Of a stretch of 64,000 bases of DNA, positions 18,368 to 27,661 are shown one piece after another. The notes under the pieces were generated by a model that had not been told where the DNA came from, did not search any database, and saw nothing but the letters and a program-made list of their open reading frames with translations. Source of the stretch: a marine bacterium B5-7. GTDB taxonomy: Bacteria > Pseudomonadota > Gammaproteobacteria > Arenicellales > CAJQKF01. The stretch spans positions 150,282 through 214,281 of the forward strand of contig BQJD01000002.1 in NCBI GenBank assembly GCA_021604525.1, given 5' to 3'. A program made the position numbers and the translations under genes. Within the stretch, counting starts at the first letter, position 1, and the number at the start of each line of letters is the position of its first letter.

Positions 18368-18424
18368 CTCTAACGCATTTGTAAAGTGAATCTGTTTGGC
18401 ATCAGTTTGAACGGGTGGTTATAC
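18368..18424 (-). repeat. attC-like recombination site D (after the sulfotransferase gene)
   Basis: 57 bases, the usual length of the shortest attC sites. On the minus strand the R'' box is GTATAAC (6 of 7 to RYYYAAC) and the R' box GTTAGAG (6 of 7 to GTTRRRY) within the classic GCGTTAG context. The inner arms pair only partly. It lies 46 bases after the sulfotransferase stop and 3 bases before the GNAT start. Confidence 0.6.
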
Positions 18425-18470
18425 GACTTTTCTACGAGACAATTCTTTCGGCCAGTGGTTGTTTTCTGCA

Positions 18471-19097
18471 CTATATCTTGCCGGTTACACGATCCCAAAA
18501 TTCTGCCCGATCATTAGTCCGTGGAAACTCTTCATCCGGAACCGACACCTCAAGGAACTCACAAAGCGGACCCCATCCCTCTTTCACTTCATATTCGAGC
18601 AATTGACTGGCCGGGATTGACTCCTTTACTGCTTCATTGTGCGCCACAAAACCACGGATTAAACCTTCGCGATCGAGACCGTCAGGAAATCCTGTCCTGG
18701 CGATAACACCACTACCCATTTCAACCCATGCCTTCATTTCATCTGGCGCGTTGTCTCTATAGGCAATCAACTTGTAAATCGTTGCAATAAAACTGTCTGC
18801 CCAGCTCTCGGGTGTGCGCTTGGTCAGGATAAACCTGGCCGATGAATACACCGCAATCAATTCGCGAAAAAAACCGGCAGTGGGCCAGTCGACTGCGCTT
18901 TCGTAGCCGTTGTAAATGGCTTGCCAATCCGGGTGCCCACTCAACGCTGCCGACCAAAGGGGTACGTGCACTGGCATTTGATGAAGAACTTCTTCCATGT
19001 GGTAACAAGGACCGAACCCGAGCCGAGTGATTGCGAGTTTGAGAGAATAAGTGCCTGTACGCCCAACGCCTGCGCCAATTACCTGAATAGCCATCAT
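18471..19097 (-). CDS. sulfotransferase family protein (Sulfotransfer_4-like)
   Basis: A 208-residue P-loop protein. The N-terminal GAGVGRTGTYSLKLAI segment is the 5'-PSB loop that binds PAPS in the family, and ARFILTKRTPESWADS is the 3'-phosphate binding segment. Proteins of this type resemble the eukaryote-like sulfotransferase_4 group; the acceptor is unknown. It is the rightmost gene of the minus-strand cassette string and would be the most integrase-proximal cassette. Confidence 0.82.
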   Translation of the reverse strand: MMAIQVIGAGVGRTGTYSLKLAITRLGFGPCYHMEEVLHQMPVHVPLWSAALSGHPDWQAIYNGYESAVDWPTAGFFRELIAVYSSARFILTKRTPESWADSFIATIYKLIAYRDNAPDEMKAWVEMGSGVIARTGFPDGLDREGLIRGFVAHNEAVKESIPASQLLEYEVKEGWGPLCEFLEVSVPDEEFPRTNDRAEFWDRVTGKI

Positions 19098-19426
19098 GGT
19101 TCTCCGTAAAATATGTTGAATATTGGTTCTTGATGTTCGAGTGAGACTGATAACGTCATTGAACCCGATGAAGACTTTAGTAGCTGCAGCTTTGTCCTCT
19201 CGTTGACCGATCCAGACTGGAATACATCATCACCCGTTGCATCTACGCGAGCGATCAGAAGTGATGACATGGATACTTTGCGTGATCATCCTGGCTACCT
19301 GATCATGAAAGTTGAGATTTATCATGCACAACCATTTGCGCTGCCGGCTATCGAAAATTCTCGATACGAGAAAGCCCGGCATATAGCCGGGCTCGTATCT
19401 GGTTACGTCATTACTTGTTTACAATG
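19098..19426. other. gap between cassette string and rpoH
   Basis: No gene is seen. It holds the rpoH terminator near 19365-19397. I looked for an attI site or remnants of an integrase here and found none. Confidence 0.5.
19365..19397 (-). terminator. rpoH terminator hairpin
   Basis: A perfect 8-bp stem AGCCCGGC (19373-19380) / GCCGGGCT (19386-19393) with an ATATA loop, extended by TACG/CGTA. On the minus strand it is followed by TTTCTC, a weak T-run, 30 bases after the rpoH stop. Confidence 0.65.
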
Positions 19427-20281
19427 TCAGGCGGCAAGTACCGTCTTCATGTTATCCATTGCCTTCTTTTCGATCTGTCTGATTCGCTCGGCAGACACGC
19501 CATACTCATCGGCAAGATCGGATAGTGTCGGTTTTTGAGTTTCATCGTTTAACCAACGACGCTGGATAATATCGCGGCTTCTGTCATCGAGGCGCGAAAG
19601 TGCATCACCAAGCATCTGATGTCGCTCGTTCACCTGGTCGACGCGCTCCAATACCCGTTCCGGATCGTAACGATTATCCGCCAGGTAACCTGCCGGAGAC
19701 GGCACCAATTCGTCATCGCTTTCAATCGGATCAAAGCTCACATCGTGACCGGTCAGACGGGATTCCATTTCCTTGACGACTGCGCTATCGACATCCAGTT
19801 TCTCGGCTATATCATCAACTTCGTTCTGCCGCATCCAGCCAATCCGGTTGCGAGACTTGCGTAGATTAAAAAACAGTTTACGCTGCGCCTTGGTGGTCGC
19901 CACTTTGACGATACGCCAGTTCTTGATGACGTAGTCGTAGATTTCCGCACGAATCCAGTGCACGGCAAACGAAACCAGGCGCACGTCGCGTTCCGGATCG
20001 AAACGCTTGACAGCTTTCATCAGGCCAATATTGCCTTCCTGTATCAGATCCTGAATGGGCAGTCCGTATCCCATGAACCCACGTGCCACGCTGATCACGT
20101 AGCGCAAGTGCGATAATACGAGCTGTCGGGCAGCGTCGATATCGTCTTCATCCCGAAGGCGCACGGCCAAGGCACGTTCTTCTTCGGCTGTCAAAATGGG
20201 TGCTTCATTAACCTGTTGCAGATATTGGGACATGCCCTGGCTGCTTTTGGCATCAAGCATCACCGGAAAACTTTGAGTCAT
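19427..20281 (-). CDS. rpoH: RNA polymerase heat-shock sigma factor RpoH (sigma-32)
   Basis: 284 residues. Region 2 is seen in QDLIQEGNIGLMKAVKRFDP and the -10 recognition helix, region 4 as a C-terminal helix-turn-helix (LADEYGVSAERIRQIEKKA). The RpoH box QRKLFFNLRK, specific for this sigma factor and used in FtsH/DnaK control, is intact. The start is ATG 20281, 8 bases after the Shine-Dalgarno AAGGAGGG; upstream in-frame ATGs would bury that site. Gene order ftsY-ftsE-ftsX-rpoH is the classic gammaproteobacterial one. A CIRCE operator overlaps its promoter (separate entry). Confidence 0.96.
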   Translation of the reverse strand: MTQSFPVMLDAKSSQGMSQYLQQVNEAPILTAEEERALAVRLRDEDDIDAARQLVLSHLRYVISVARGFMGYGLPIQDLIQEGNIGLMKAVKRFDPERDVRLVSFAVHWIRAEIYDYVIKNWRIVKVATTKAQRKLFFNLRKSRNRIGWMRQNEVDDIAEKLDVDSAVVKEMESRLTGHDVSFDPIESDDELVPSPAGYLADNRYDPERVLERVDQVNERHQMLGDALSRLDDRSRDIIQRRWLNDETQKPTLSDLADEYGVSAERIRQIEKKAMDNMKTVLAA

Positions 20282-20316
20282 TTGTAAACCCTCCTTCATT
20301 ACATGGCAGGTGCTGT

Positions 20317-20343
20317 TTAGCACTCTACCGCTTGGAGTGCTAC
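20317..20343. promoter_or_regulatory. CIRCE operator (HrcA site) in the rpoH leader
   Basis: TTAGCACTC, nine bases, GAGTGCTAC: 17 of 18 positions of the CIRCE consensus (TTAGCACTC-N9-GAGTGCTAA). It directly follows the -10 element of the rpoH promoter, so HrcA bound here would block transcription start. hrcA is not in the window. Confidence 0.88.
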
Positions 20344-20348
20344 GTTAT

Positions 20349-20354
20349 ATTATA
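20349..20354 (-). promoter_or_regulatory. rpoH promoter -10 element
   Basis: A perfect TATAAT on the minus strand, placing the start site at about 20342 at the edge of the CIRCE element. No good -35 is present 17 bases upstream (TAAAAA-like), so an activator or extended -10 may matter. Confidence 0.55.
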
Positions 20355-20568
20355 GTTCCCTAATACTCAAGTTTTTTAGACAGAGTCCAATTCCCGAATG
20401 ACTATTCAACATATTGATATATTTAATTTATATGGAAAATTGCAAAAAATTAGTTACTGCAATTTAAGTAATTTCAAATGCCAAGTCCGGTTTTTCAGGG
20501 TTATTTGATGATAAATCGTTGAACGATACCGTCAATCCTGATCAATAAGGCGCTACATATAAGCGGAT

Positions 20569-21477
20569 CTATCGGGGCAATACGGTTGCAAGAAAACGCG
20601 ATACCGTGGCCCACGACGATAGCCAGCCGAGCGCTGCCGAGGCTGCAATCACACGCCAGATCACACCGAACGACAGAAAATTCACCTCGCCGCCTCCCAG
20701 ATAGACCTGGAGCAGTTGCCCCAATGGCGCTGACATAAGCATGTAAATTATCCAGGCAAAGCCCAAGGCAAAAAGCGCACCAGTAAGACCTTTGATGAGG
20801 CCGTTATAGAGGTAGGGCCGACGGATGAACGCCTCGCTGCCACCCACCAGAGAGATCACCTCGATTTCCTCACGCGCGGTCACCAGTCCAAGCCTGACCG
20901 AGTTCGCTATCACCAGGGCGACAGCGGCAAACAGCAACAACCAGATCGAACGAACCACGATCATTGCCAGATCGGTTATGGCCTTCAAGCGTTCAAGCCA
21001 TTCGAAATCGAGATTCACCTCATCTACACCATCGATTGCAGCCAGTCGATCTGCAAGATCGCGATAGGCTTGCGGATCAAGTGTCGAACGTGGATTAACT
21101 TCGATCACATCCACCAGGGGATTGGTTTCGAAACGATCACGCACCGATTCGAGTCCGCTGGCCCGAAGAAGCTCATCGAGTCCTTGTTCACGATCGATCA
21201 GATGAACCGATTCGATATCGGTATCATCGGCGATGTCAGCCACCAATTCGTGGACGCGTTGCGGGGTCGCACTGCGCTCCATATAAATTGACAATCGCGG
21301 CCCCTGGGTAACGTCCTGAAATACTGATGTGAGGTTGTAGACAAGCGTGTACAGCACCATCGGCACTGCCAACGCCACACCGATACCGGCCAATGTCAGC
21401 ATTGAGGAAAACGGCCGATCCGTCAACACCGCGAGCGCCCGCCTTGCTGCTTGCAGATGTGCGCTGGCGAACCTCAT
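20569..21477 (-). CDS. ftsX: cell-division ABC transporter permease FtsX
   Basis: A 302-residue inner-membrane protein. One N-terminal membrane segment (about 28-50) is followed by a periplasmic domain with GPRLSIYMERSATPQRV, then three more segments in the C-terminal half. FtsX works with FtsE to control septal peptidoglycan hydrolases at the divisome. It follows ftsE after 66 bases and precedes rpoH by a 287-base gap containing the rpoH promoter. Confidence 0.94.
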   Translation of the reverse strand: MRFASAHLQAARRALAVLTDRPFSSMLTLAGIGVALAVPMVLYTLVYNLTSVFQDVTQGPRLSIYMERSATPQRVHELVADIADDTDIESVHLIDREQGLDELLRASGLESVRDRFETNPLVDVIEVNPRSTLDPQAYRDLADRLAAIDGVDEVNLDFEWLERLKAITDLAMIVVRSIWLLLFAAVALVIANSVRLGLVTAREEIEVISLVGGSEAFIRRPYLYNGLIKGLTGALFALGFAWIIYMLMSAPLGQLLQVYLGGGEVNFLSFGVIWRVIAASAALGWLSSWATVSRFLATVLPR

Positions 21478-21543
21478 GTATCGCTATCCATAGTGCGAAG
21501 ACGTTTTGCGATATTCCAACAGGTAACAGGAATCATATAAAAA

Positions 21544-22233
21544 TCACGCGCTCAGCGATCCGCTCTTCATCACGCTGTTGCCGGTGAGTCGACCATCGGT
21601 CAGCGTCAACTGGCGTGCGGGACGAAATCTGCCGATCTGCCGCAGGTCATGCGTGGCGATCAGCACGGTGACCCGATGGCGATTGAATTCAGCAAACAGA
21701 TCCATAATATCCGATGCCATGTCGTCATCGAGATTTCCGGTTGGCTCATCTGCAAGAAGAATACTCGGCTTGTTGACTACGGCGCGGGCGATGCCGACGC
21801 GTTGTTGCTCACCCCCCGATAGTTCGGTCGGCAAAACCCGTTCACGATCCAGCAAACCGACCTTGTCGAGTGCTGCTCGCACTCGCCGCCCAACGTCGCG
21901 ATGCGACACACCCGACACCATCAATGGTAAAGCGACGTTCTCGCCCACACTGCGATCAGCCAGTAGCCGGTTGTCCTGAAACACCACACCAATACCACGT
22001 CGGTATCGAGCGATATGTCGTCGCGGCAGTTTCCCGAGATTGAGGCCGCCGACAACGATCTGGCCGCGACTGGCGCGCTCCATGACCAGAATCAGTTTTA
22101 AAAGCGTACTTTTGCCCGCACCGGAATGACCGGTCAGGAAAACCATCTCGCCTGGCGTCACATGGAAGGTCACCCGATTGAGCGCATCTTTCGGGCCGCC
22201 ATAGTTCTTGCTGATCTGGCTGAATCGAATCAT
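21544..22233 (-). CDS. ftsE: cell-division ATP-binding protein FtsE
   Basis: A 229-residue ABC ATPase with Walker A GHSGAGKSTLLK (about 35-46), signature LSGGEQQRV, Walker B ILLADEPTGNLD and switch His in ATHD. It partners with FtsX. FtsE does not usually power transport but couples ATP use to cell wall cleavage at the septum. It starts 39 bases after ftsY ends. Confidence 0.95.
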   Translation of the reverse strand: MIRFSQISKNYGGPKDALNRVTFHVTPGEMVFLTGHSGAGKSTLLKLILVMERASRGQIVVGGLNLGKLPRRHIARYRRGIGVVFQDNRLLADRSVGENVALPLMVSGVSHRDVGRRVRAALDKVGLLDRERVLPTELSGGEQQRVGIARAVVNKPSILLADEPTGNLDDDMASDIMDLFAEFNRHRVTVLIATHDLRQIGRFRPARQLTLTDGRLTGNSVMKSGSLSA

Positions 22234-22272
22234 ACAGGCACCTGGAAATTACCTGAAAAAACCGGGTGCAAG

Positions 22273-23202
22273 TTAAGGATCGCTCGATACCAGCGCATCG
22301 ACAAAGATCGCGGCATCGAACGGTTGCAGATCGGTGGCGCTTTCGCCCACGCCGAGGAAGCGGATCGGTAAAGCAAATCGTTCGGCTACCGCCAACAACA
22401 CGCCACCCCGCGCGGTTCCATCCAGCTTGGTCACAATAAGCCCCGTCAGCGATACGGCATTTTTGAAGTGCTCGATCTGCGAGAGTACGTTCTGGCCGTT
22501 ACCTGCATCTACCGTCAGCCAGACATCGTGGGGCGCGGCCGCATCGATTCGACGTATCACCCGGGCAACTTTGGAAAGCTGCTCCATCAGGTCCGCATTG
22601 ACATGTTGTCGGCCGGCGGTATCGATAATCAGGTAATCCATGTTGCGCGCAAGCGCCGCCTGCATTGCGTCATGAGCAACCGAAGCGGCATCGGCGCCAT
22701 GTTGACGGGCCACCACCGGCACGTCGAGTCGTTCACCCCAGCGTTGCAACTGCTCGGTGGCAGCAGCGCGGAAGGTATCGCATGCCGCCAGCATGACCCG
22801 TTTCCCCGCCTGTGCATAATAATGGGCGAGCTTGGCGGATGTGGTTGTCTTACCGACACCATTAACGCCCACCATCAAGATGACATGTAGCCCGGATGCT
22901 TCAGGATCGATATCGACGCGCTGGCAGGGTTCGAGAATTGCCGTCAACTCCTGTTTCATCAGGTCACGCAATGCATTGGAATCGGGCGTCTTGTCACGCT
23001 TGGCTCTGTCGCGAAGCGTCTGCGTCACGCGAGCGCTTGCAGCGACACCCATGTCGGCCATAATGAGCTGATCCTCGAGTTCATCGAAGTCGCTGTCTTC
23101 AAGAACTGATCGACCACCTAACAACCCTTTCAGGCTCTCACCAAATGATTTTCGTGTTTTGCCGAGTTTTGCGAACAGGCTCTCGCCGCGGGATTTAAAC
23201 AT
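22273..23202 (-). CDS. ftsY: signal recognition particle receptor FtsY
   Basis: A 309-residue SRP GTPase with the NG domain: G1 GVNGVGKTTTSAKLA, the DTFRAAATEQL insertion box, G3 DTAGRQ and G4 TKLDGTARGG. The acidic A domain of E. coli FtsY is essentially missing; only about 15 basic and amphipathic residues precede the N domain, which is enough in many species for membrane targeting. It delivers ribosomes translating membrane proteins to SecYEG. Confidence 0.96.
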   Translation of the reverse strand: MFKSRGESLFAKLGKTRKSFGESLKGLLGGRSVLEDSDFDELEDQLIMADMGVAASARVTQTLRDRAKRDKTPDSNALRDLMKQELTAILEPCQRVDIDPEASGLHVILMVGVNGVGKTTTSAKLAHYYAQAGKRVMLAACDTFRAAATEQLQRWGERLDVPVVARQHGADAASVAHDAMQAALARNMDYLIIDTAGRQHVNADLMEQLSKVARVIRRIDAAAPHDVWLTVDAGNGQNVLSQIEHFKNAVSLTGLIVTKLDGTARGGVLLAVAERFALPIRFLGVGESATDLQPFDAAIFVDALVSSDP

Positions 23203-23560
23203 ACCGGATTCTTATGGAATGACTCATTGAAATGATGCTGTGTACGATCCAGGAAACAACCCTTGAATAACTACCGGAGCTTGATCAACAGCCCAATATT
23301 ACCAAGCACCCCTCGTGAAGGGCGTGGTGCACAATTAACAGCGACAATGACACGATAGGTTATTGAAATTATTTACGGGGAAGTGCAATACAAGATAATA
23401 ACCATCGACGAGATACAATGTCCTGAACTGCGAGACCATTATGAGCGGGTTTATACACCAGGACACGCATGACCTGAGTGACACTTAACGTAAGCGTCGC
23501 GGTTCACCATTGGTGGCGCAGGCCGTATTGTACTTCAAGCATTTACAGGTTTGATTTAAA
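23203..23560. other. ftsY-rsmD divergent gap
   Basis: It must carry promoters for ftsY and rsmD but none is clear. A hairpin near 23306-23330 (arms GCACC and GGTGC with an imperfect inner stem) is the only structure. No gene seen. Confidence 0.45.
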
Positions 23561-24154
23561 TTGACCAGATCGGCATCACGACCGGGACATAAAACTGCCA
23601 ATGGATCGGTTCGAATCATCGGCGGCGACTTGCGCAGCCGGCGAATTCCTGTCAATTCAGCCCGGCAGCTCAGACCAACACCCGACCGTGTACGCGAGAC
23701 GTTATTCAACTGGATTTCAACAGGACTTCAAAATGCCCACTGTCTCGATCTCTTCTCGGGTAGCGGTGTACTTGGCTTTGAAGCGCTGTCACGCGGCGCA
23801 TCCACTGTAACTATGGTGGAAAACTCGGGTCCGATTTATCGTCAATTGATCGATAATGCATCCCTTCTCGATATGGGTTCGCGTGTGCAAATCATTCGCC
23901 AGAATGCTTTCAAATATTTACAGCGCACTGATCAGTCTTTCGACTTCATTTTCATCGACCCTCCATTTGACGACCACGCCGTCGAGCCGACTCTTACGGC
24001 TATCTACGAGAATGATCTCTTGAATCCCGGTGGCAGGGTTTATGTCGAACAGCGTGCACAGTCGGCTATCGACAACTTCACAGGTTGGCGTATGCTGCGT
24101 TCCGGACGGGCTGGTGACGTGGATTTTAGGCTCCTTGAAACGGATCGCCCCTGA
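23561..24154 (+). CDS. rsmD: 16S rRNA (guanine966-N2)-methyltransferase RsmD
   Basis: A 197-residue class I methyltransferase with SAM motif DLFSGSGVLGFEALSRGA and the catalytic FIFIDPPF (DPPF) motif, plus the N-terminal RIIGGDLRSRRI typical of RsmD. It methylates G966 in the 30S subunit. The only plausible start is TTG 23561, since an in-frame stop lies three codons upstream and the next start codon is inside the conserved domain. It is divergent from ftsY, the E. coli-type neighbourhood with one strand inverted. Confidence 0.92.
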   Translation: MTRSASRPGHKTANGSVRIIGGDLRSRRIPVNSARQLRPTPDRVRETLFNWISTGLQNAHCLDLFSGSGVLGFEALSRGASTVTMVENSGPIYRQLIDNASLLDMGSRVQIIRQNAFKYLQRTDQSFDFIFIDPPFDDHAVEPTLTAIYENDLLNPGGRVYVEQRAQSAIDNFTGWRMLRSGRAGDVDFRLLETDRP

Positions 24155-24198
24155 GTTCGGTACCAAGTATGCTTGTGAATACGAACACGACCGTGGGC

Positions 24199-24227
24199 TT
24201 GCGCGACATTTGCCAAGGCAGTATTCT
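24199..24227 (+). promoter_or_regulatory. possible coaD promoter
   Basis: TTGCGC and TATTCT separated by 17 bases, 77 bases before coaD. Each hexamer differs from consensus at two positions. Confidence 0.35.
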
Positions 24228-24303
24228 TATATTTTTGTGCACTGCAATAAAAATCGCGTACTAGCGTACTAAAAATCATACGCCTCAACCTGGCAGATAA
24301 TCC

Positions 24304-25063
<760 letters not shown>

Positions 25064-25071
25064 TGATTTGC

Positions 25072-25102
25072 ACAAACCCATGCTCCCGGCAGGGCTTGTT
25101 TC
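25072..25102. terminator. weak hairpin between ferredoxin and OmpA-like genes
   Basis: CAAACCC pairs with GGGCTTG (one mismatch) and is followed by TTTC on the plus strand. It is in the right place between convergent genes. Confidence 0.3.
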
Positions 25103-25131
25103 AATAATCCGATATGGGCAATCCGATCGAG

Positions 25132-26601
25132 CTACTGAACTGACGCCGACGACTCAAGCCTGTTGGCCGGCGACAACACGATTTCGAGCCGGCGGTTGGC
25201 ACTTCGCCCTTCGGGTGTTTTATTATCGTCGACCGGACGGTACTCACCGTATCCAACGATTCTGAGCCGCTCCGGGGGGATACCTTTCGATTCCAGATAA
25301 CGGGCAGCACTCGCCGCCCGTGCGGCGGACAACTCCCAGTTACTTGGAAATATGTTGCGACGATCAACGCTGATCGGCACGCTGTCGGTGTGTCCTTCAA
25401 GGCTGATGATACGGTCTTCGTTGTTGCGGGCATATTCAGCGATGGAATCCAGCACCGCCTGACCCTTTTCCCGTAACCGCGTGGAACCGAAGGCAAATAC
25501 AATATCGCTGTCCATTCGAATGAGCGTGACGCGATCGCGAATTTCGCGAACCTCGGTATCTTTCGCGGCAACCACTTGCTCGATCTCGTTACGCAGGTTT
25601 TCAAGTTCAAGGCGCGCTTTGTCCCGCTCTTCGTTTAACTGCGTGACCTCGGATTCACGCACCTGCAACTGCTGTACCAATTCCTCGCTACGCCGATTCA
25701 GATCGGCCAGATCAGCCTCAAGTGTATCGACCCGGCTACGCTCGGCGGTGAGGTTATCGGTCCGTTCGGCAATCCGCGCATTCGCCTCACTGAGTTTTTG
25801 CTCGAGTTCTGCTGTGTGCTCTGCCTTCTCGCGTGCCGCTTCAAGGTCGGCTTCGACCTTATCCCGTTCACTGATTGCCGTCTGAAGCGCCTGGCTCGCC
25901 TCATCAAGAATTTCACGCTTGCTTAGCAGGTTTTCACTGATCTCGCTACGCTGTGATTGTTCACTGACAAGCTTGGCTTTCAACTCTTCATAATCCTGAC
26001 GTAAGGATTGATTCGATTCACTGGATGTCGTCAGTTCTGCATTTTTATCCGCAAGCTTGGTATTTTCTGCGACCAGAGCGACATTTGCTTTCTTGGCTTC
26101 TTCAAGCTGCTTGACCGATTGTGCAAGATCAGCCTCAAGTGCCTCGAGGCGTCGCTGACTGCGTTCGGACAGACCGGCCAGTTCATTGCGAAGATTCTGC
26201 TCCGTGCTGACAGCCTTAACCAGTTCCTCCTTGAGTGTCTGAAGATTCGCTTCAGATTTTGCTGTGTCTTCACGTACTGATAACAAGGCACTGGCTTTGT
26301 TTGCGGCATCACCTCGAACGGCCTCCAGTTCGCGAGTCAAATCGTTTACTGTTGCATCAAGGGTAGCTTCGTACTCACGCGCGGCAGCCAGACGGGCTTC
26401 GCTTTCGGACAGGGCAGTAGCCGCCTCGCTCTGCGCCTGCTCTGCTGTGGCAACAGACTCCTCAAGCGATGACAGTTTGCTTGACAGAGTCGACACCTCG
26501 TCTAGCTGTTCTTCAGAACGGTTGGATTCCATGGCATAGAGGATCCATCCGATTAGCGCCGCCACCACGGTAACCACTGTCATAATAGTCGATCGATTCA
26601 T
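25132..26601 (-). CDS. coiled-coil protein with C-terminal OmpA/MotB-like peptidoglycan-binding domain
   Basis: 489 residues. A single membrane segment at about 8-24 anchors it with a short cytoplasmic start. Residues about 28-345 form an almost unbroken Glu/Ala/Leu-rich heptad coiled coil. About 355-480 is an OmpA-like domain (LEGHTDSVPI, WELSAARAASAARYL, RIVGYGEYRP, RSANRRLEIVL). The layout suggests a periplasmic strut linking inner membrane to peptidoglycan, as in MotB-like or YiaD-like proteins, but with a much longer coil. No motA-like partner is next to it. Confidence 0.8.
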   Translation of the reverse strand: MNRSTIMTVVTVVAALIGWILYAMESNRSEEQLDEVSTLSSKLSSLEESVATAEQAQSEAATALSESEARLAAAREYEATLDATVNDLTRELEAVRGDAANKASALLSVREDTAKSEANLQTLKEELVKAVSTEQNLRNELAGLSERSQRRLEALEADLAQSVKQLEEAKKANVALVAENTKLADKNAELTTSSESNQSLRQDYEELKAKLVSEQSQRSEISENLLSKREILDEASQALQTAISERDKVEADLEAAREKAEHTAELEQKLSEANARIAERTDNLTAERSRVDTLEADLADLNRRSEELVQQLQVRESEVTQLNEERDKARLELENLRNEIEQVVAAKDTEVREIRDRVTLIRMDSDIVFAFGSTRLREKGQAVLDSIAEYARNNEDRIISLEGHTDSVPISVDRRNIFPSNWELSAARAASAARYLESKGIPPERLRIVGYGEYRPVDDNKTPEGRSANRRLEIVLSPANRLESSASVQ

Positions 26602-26989
26602 AGCTTACTCCGTCTCCTTAAGTAACCCCGGAGTGATTCCGAAGCCCTCCTCGCCTCCGGAAATGCCGCATGACGCGAATCCCGGTTCGTTATACTTAAA
26701 AACACCGCATCACGTGAATGGTGCGACCGATAGGGTCGCCTTTGGACGCATGTCACGGGTATTGGTTATGTCGAGTATCCTATCCCGAGATTTCGATACC
26801 ACGCAAGTTACCTCTGCAAGCCTCCATTTAAACCACCAGTTCGGGACGGGGTAACGAGACATCTTAAGTACTGGCGAATTTTCAATCGAACCACGGGTCC
26901 AATCCGAGGCGTCCAGTTGATAGAAAATCAAACTCATCGAATAAAATGAAATATGCCAGTACATCAACCCCCGCAATATCCGTACGCCG
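26602..26989. other. gap between OmpA-like and TVP38 genes
   Basis: Divergent gap with no gene seen. It holds a perfect 6-bp hairpin GCGACC-GATAG-GGTCGC at 26723-26739. Promoters are not obvious beyond TATAAC on the minus strand near 26690. Confidence 0.4.
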
Positions 26990-27661
26990 ATGAATAAACG
27001 TCTTGTCGTATTCCTGCTGTTGGTGGTGATTGGCATTGCGGCCTACTCCACCGTTTCGAGCGGCCTGTTAACGCTCGATTCACTTCGCAGTTATCAATCG
27101 ACGCTGCTTGAGGTGGTTCACCAGCGTCCGATAATCTCAGCGCTTGCCTACTTCTGTATTTATGTCTTGATCACTGCGCTCAGCATACCTGGCGCCATAG
27201 TGATGACCCTTGCTGGCGGTGCAATATTCGGCGTCGTCTTCGGTACCGCCCTGGTATCCATTTCATCAACCGTTGGTGCCACCCTGGCATTTCTGATTGC
27301 ACGCACACTCGCGCGGCCGCTAATCAGGCAAAAATTTTCGCATCGGCTGCAGAAAGTGCAAACCGGTTTTGAAAAAGATGGTGCGTTGTATCTGTTCACC
27401 CTGCGACTGGTCCCGGTGATACCCTTCTTCGTCATCAATGTTGTCATGGCGCTTACCTCCATCAGGACCCGCGTTTTTTTCCTTGTCAGTTTCCTCGGCA
27501 TGCTGCCGGCAACCGTCGTCAACGTAAATGCAGGTACACAGTTGTCGAGCATCGAAGCCATCGGAGATATTCTGAGTCCTAAAGTGCTGTTGTCATTTGC
27601 CCTGTTGGCAGTATTTCCCTGGCTGGCCCGGGCCGTCGTCAAAGCGGTTCGTAAGTCATGA
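26990..27661 (+). CDS. TVP38/TMEM64 (DedA-related) membrane protein
   Basis: A 223-residue polytopic protein with about six membrane segments and the SNARE-associated/TVP38 core: GAIFGVVFGTALVSISSTVGA followed by a charged loop and LRLVPVIPFFVIN. Related proteins are thought to be lipid scramblases or transporters. It overlaps the downstream flavoprotein gene by 4 bases (ATGA), an arrangement often seen for these two families. Confidence 0.85.
   Translation: MNKRLVVFLLLVVIGIAAYSTVSSGLLTLDSLRSYQSTLLEVVHQRPIISALAYFCIYVLITALSIPGAIVMTLAGGAIFGVVFGTALVSISSTVGATLAFLIARTLARPLIRQKFSHRLQKVQTGFEKDGALYLFTLRLVPVIPFFVINVVMALTSIRTRVFFLVSFLGMLPATVVNVNAGTQLSSIEAIGDILSPKVLLSFALLAVFPWLARAVVKAVRKS

Larger units (their letters stand above)
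15654..19097 (-). mobile_element. probable integron gene-cassette array without integrase (CALIN-like)
   Basis: Five single-gene units (VOC, methyltransferase, cupin, GNAT, sulfotransferase) all lie on the minus strand. Four have an attC-like site close after their stop codon in the same orientation, as in integron cassettes. The sites share TGCAG..CGGA and GCTGATGC type arms. The stretch is AT-rich in places (16321-16380 is 30% GC against 55% for 13201-13260 in argF). No intI gene or attI is in the window. The ankyrin gene may be part of the string but lacks a site. Confidence 0.6.

Noticed and set aside
19138-19200. A further attC-like stretch right of the sulfotransferase (GGTCAAC ... GTTATCA)
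   Set aside because: The R' box matches only 4 of 7 and the inner arms do not pair.
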